A stretch of 64,000 nucleotides of DNA from Bacillus sp. (in: firmicutes) (GTDB lineage Bacteria; Bacillota; Bacilli; Bacillales; Bacillaceae): positions 45,280 through 109,279 of the forward strand of contig JAPSLU010000001.1 in assembly GCA_031180405.1 (NCBI GenBank). The letters run 5' to 3'. Below the pieces are notes generated by a model. The model was not told where the DNA came from and did not search any database. It saw only the letters and a program-made list of their open reading frames with translations. The stretch's first letter is position 1; the number at the start of each line of letters is the position of its first letter. The translations under genes and the position numbers were made by a program. Of the stretch, positions 62,432 through 64,000 are shown in pieces.

Positions 62432-63475
62432 TTAGCTATTACTCAATTCTGTCATGCTCTTAACAGACTTCCGTTCAATAATCTTTGAATCAACGATAAT
62501 TTCTTTAGAATAATCTTGTGAACCTTGTATATATTCAAAGAGAATGTTAGCAGCTTCAACACCCATTTGATAAGCGGGTACATACACACTAGTAAGGGAA
62601 GGGAAGCATTTTTCTGCATCTTGATGTTTATGTTCAATAGTAATAATAGATATGTCTTCAGGAACAGACAATTGTATATTGTTCAAATAATTTATGGTCT
62701 GTTGGGCCTTTGATAGATCATGAACAACTAGTGCAGACGGTTTATCTTCACTAGTAAAAATTTCTCTTAATAACTCAATGTATGACTCTAGGTTGTCCGG
62801 GTCTAAGTAATGCTTAATCTTTAGGTCTTCGTTATGTTTCTCTTCCTTGAACTCACGAATAACTGAATCTAATCTTTCTTCTAAGCTAATTACAACTATA
62901 TGACGATGACCCCGTCTATAAAAGTAGTCTAATACATCTTTATTATATTGTTTAAATTGAGCATAAACGTTTAGTCCATTATTATGAAAAAGCTTCTCAC
63001 CAATATACACCATTGGCAATTTTAAATTGAGTAGCTCTAATAAGGAAGAGCATGCAATAGGGGCACTTCCCAGGATAAGGCCATCAATACGGTTTTGTTT
63101 AATAAATGAATAATACTGAGGTCTGCATGTATTTGACAGAATTTGTTCTCTATCATGCATCTCATTAATCAAAAGAAGATGATATCCCCATTGAATCAAT
63201 ACATCATTTACTCCTTTTATAAACTCTAGGATATACGTACTTGATAGGATTTCTTTTGATTCAAGTAGAGGGGGAAAATATAATCCGATCAATTTTGTTT
63301 CATTTTTTGCTAAGTTTTGGGCAACTACGTTAGGTATATAATTTAACTTATCAACAGCATCATATACTTTTTTTTCCGTTTTACTGCTTACATACCCACT
63401 TTTATTTAAAACTCTTGAAACAGTGGAAATAGAAACTCCAGCTAAATTTGCTACGTCATAGATAGATGCTTTCAT
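62432..63475 (-). CDS. LacI family transcriptional regulator of the sulfatase locus
   Basis: The start is ATG 63475 with AAAGGAA upstream; the frame is open to 63526 but without a site and across the operator. This 347-residue protein begins with a LacI helix-turn-helix (SIYDVANLAGVSISTVSRVLN, then KLNYIPNVVAQNLA hinge region) and continues with a periplasmic-binding-protein-like effector domain (IDGLILGSAP, YFYRRGHRHIVVIS, SALVVHDL-like segment). It is co-oriented with the FGE gene. A palindrome overlapping its own leader suggests autoregulation and control of the divergent third sulfatase gene. Confidence 0.92.
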   Translation of the reverse strand: MKASIYDVANLAGVSISTVSRVLNKSGYVSSKTEKKVYDAVDKLNYIPNVVAQNLAKNETKLIGLYFPPLLESKEILSSTYILEFIKGVNDVLIQWGYHLLLINEMHDREQILSNTCRPQYYSFIKQNRIDGLILGSAPIACSSLLELLNLKLPMVYIGEKLFHNNGLNVYAQFKQYNKDVLDYFYRRGHRHIVVISLEERLDSVIREFKEEKHNEDLKIKHYLDPDNLESYIELLREIFTSEDKPSALVVHDLSKAQQTINYLNNIQLSVPEDISIITIEHKHQDAEKCFPSLTSVYVPAYQMGVEAANILFEYIQGSQDYSKEIIVDSKIIERKSVKSMTELSNS

Positions 63476-63506
63476 AATTGTTCCTTTCATAGATACGAGA
63501 GCGTTC

Positions 63507-63530
63507 AATTGTGGAAGTGCTTCCACAATT
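63507..63530. promoter_or_regulatory. LacI-type palindromic operator
   Basis: AATTGTGGAAG and CTTCCACAATT form perfect 11-bp arms around TG. It lies 32 bp upstream of the LacI-family start codon, as expected for an autoregulatory site. Confidence 0.65.
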
Positions 63531-63670
63531 AAAACTTATCAAATTTATTAAAGTTGGTCAATTCAATATCAATGAATTCCAGATAACCATGTATAACAAT
63601 TTGTTATACCCCTATAAATTAATTCTTGTTGCAAGGTTTTTAAATATCTGATAAATTTGTTGCATAGAAA

Positions 63671-63762
63671 GTAAAAGCGCTTCCACATTATATTTACTTT
63701 TGATATTTATCCCAGAAAACATTAGTTTTTTTACTTTTCATATTTATAAAAGCGCTTTTATA
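63671..63762. promoter_or_regulatory. Two AAAGCGCTT sites before the third sulfatase gene
   Basis: GTAAAAGCGCTTCCACAT (63671-63688) combines the CTTCCACA arm of the 63507 palindrome with a CcpA-like AAAGCGCTT core. TATAAAAGCGCTTTTATA (63745-63762) is a perfect 18-bp palindrome about 55 bp upstream of the sulfatase start. They are probable binding sites for the LacI-family protein and/or CcpA. Confidence 0.55.
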
Positions 63763-63817
63763 TTCTGGGGACAATCTTTTGAAAAGATACAAATTGCAAA
63801 AAGGGGAGATGAGACAT

Positions 63818-64000
63818 ATGCGAGCAATTATGGTGATGTTTGATTCACTAAACAGACATATGCTGCCAAACTATGGCTGTGATTGGACACATGCACCTAA
63901 TTTTAAACGGCTAGGAGAGAAAACAGTCGCGTTTGATCAGTGTTACGCAGGGAGCTTACCTTGTATGCCAGCAAGAAGAGAGCTCAATACAGGTCGTTAT
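63818..64000 (+). CDS. Cys-type sulfatase, N-terminal fragment (third)
   Basis: The window ends after 61 codons. The protein starts MRAIMVMFDSLNRHMLPNYG, with the metal-site Asp of sulfatases, and contains the active-site Cys49 in CMPARR (SLPCMPARRELNTGRY). AAAGGGGAGATGAG precedes ATG 63818. There is no signal peptide. It is transcribed divergently from the LacI-FGE operon and carries LacI-type sites in its promoter. The family-wide C-x-P-S/A-R motif is met with Ala in place of Ser. Confidence 0.9.
   Translation, partial: MRAIMVMFDSLNRHMLPNYGCDWTHAPNFKRLGEKTVAFDQCYAGSLPCMPARRELNTGRY

Overview
The window is low-GC DNA from a Gram-positive, endospore-forming type of bacterium, most likely an aerobic Bacillaceae member (Bacillus, Metabacillus or a relative). 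The evidence is strong AGGAGG-type ribosome binding sites, YesM/YesN two-component systems, LutABC, RhaEW, RsbQ/RsbP, a YwaC-type small alarmone synthetase, a YtvI-type protein and an LtaS-type enzyme. No rRNA, tRNA, CRISPR array, phage or intact insertion sequence was seen. Almost the whole window is devoted to carbohydrate uptake and breakdown.

Layout. (1) 1-10.3 kb: end of a sugar ABC permease, its lipoprotein binding protein, a YesM/YesN pair, an AraC regulator, then two TIM-barrel isomerase/epimerase domains and two Gfo/Idh/MocA dehydrogenase domains; one pair is fused in frame into a single ORF. (2) 10.3-20.8 kb: a ROK repressor divergent from uronate isomerase uxaC, followed by a LarA-superfamily nickel-pincer enzyme, an SDR oxidoreductase, larE, a gluconokinase, larB and a split larC with a very His-rich insert. 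I read this as a route glucuronate > fructuronate > mannonate > gluconate > 6-phosphogluconate, in which a Ni-pincer C2-epimerase replaces mannonate dehydratase and the KDG steps. (3) 21-31 kb: an aldo/keto reductase, a GH8 exo-oligoxylanase (Rex), a second YesM/YesN pair and a complete LplA/LplB/YtcP-type ABC importer, probably for xylan or aldouronate oligosaccharides. (4) 31-37.6 kb: housekeeping and stress genes (methyltransferase, ppGpp synthetase, AI-2E/YtvI protein, LTA-synthase family enzyme) and one frameshifted gene. (5) 37.7-48.9 kb: lutABC directly upstream of rhaEW, a DeoR regulator, an AraC regulator, rhaB, rhaA and rhaM. RhaEW makes L-lactate and LutABC oxidises it to pyruvate, so this is one continuous rhamnose pathway. 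(6) 49-51.2 kb: the rsbQ-rsbP energy-stress module. (7) 51.3-64 kb: three cytoplasmic Cys-type sulfatases, an aerobic formylglycine-generating enzyme, two GPH symporters, two AraC regulators and a LacI regulator. This looks like a locus for importing sulfated sugars and desulfating them inside the cell.

Decayed genes are spread through the accessory parts: an aminotransferase tail, two glycosidase remnants of alpha-L-rhamnosidase type, a GPH transporter tail, a short unassigned tail and a frameshifted HTH-family-like gene. The rhamnose pathway is intact while both recognisable rhamnosidase-like genes are dead. Rhamnose, uronate, xylose-releasing and sulfatase functions together would suit a sulfated rhamnose- and uronate-containing polysaccharide such as ulvan, but no lyase is visible and this is only an inference. 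All names come from reading the sequence; no database search was possible.
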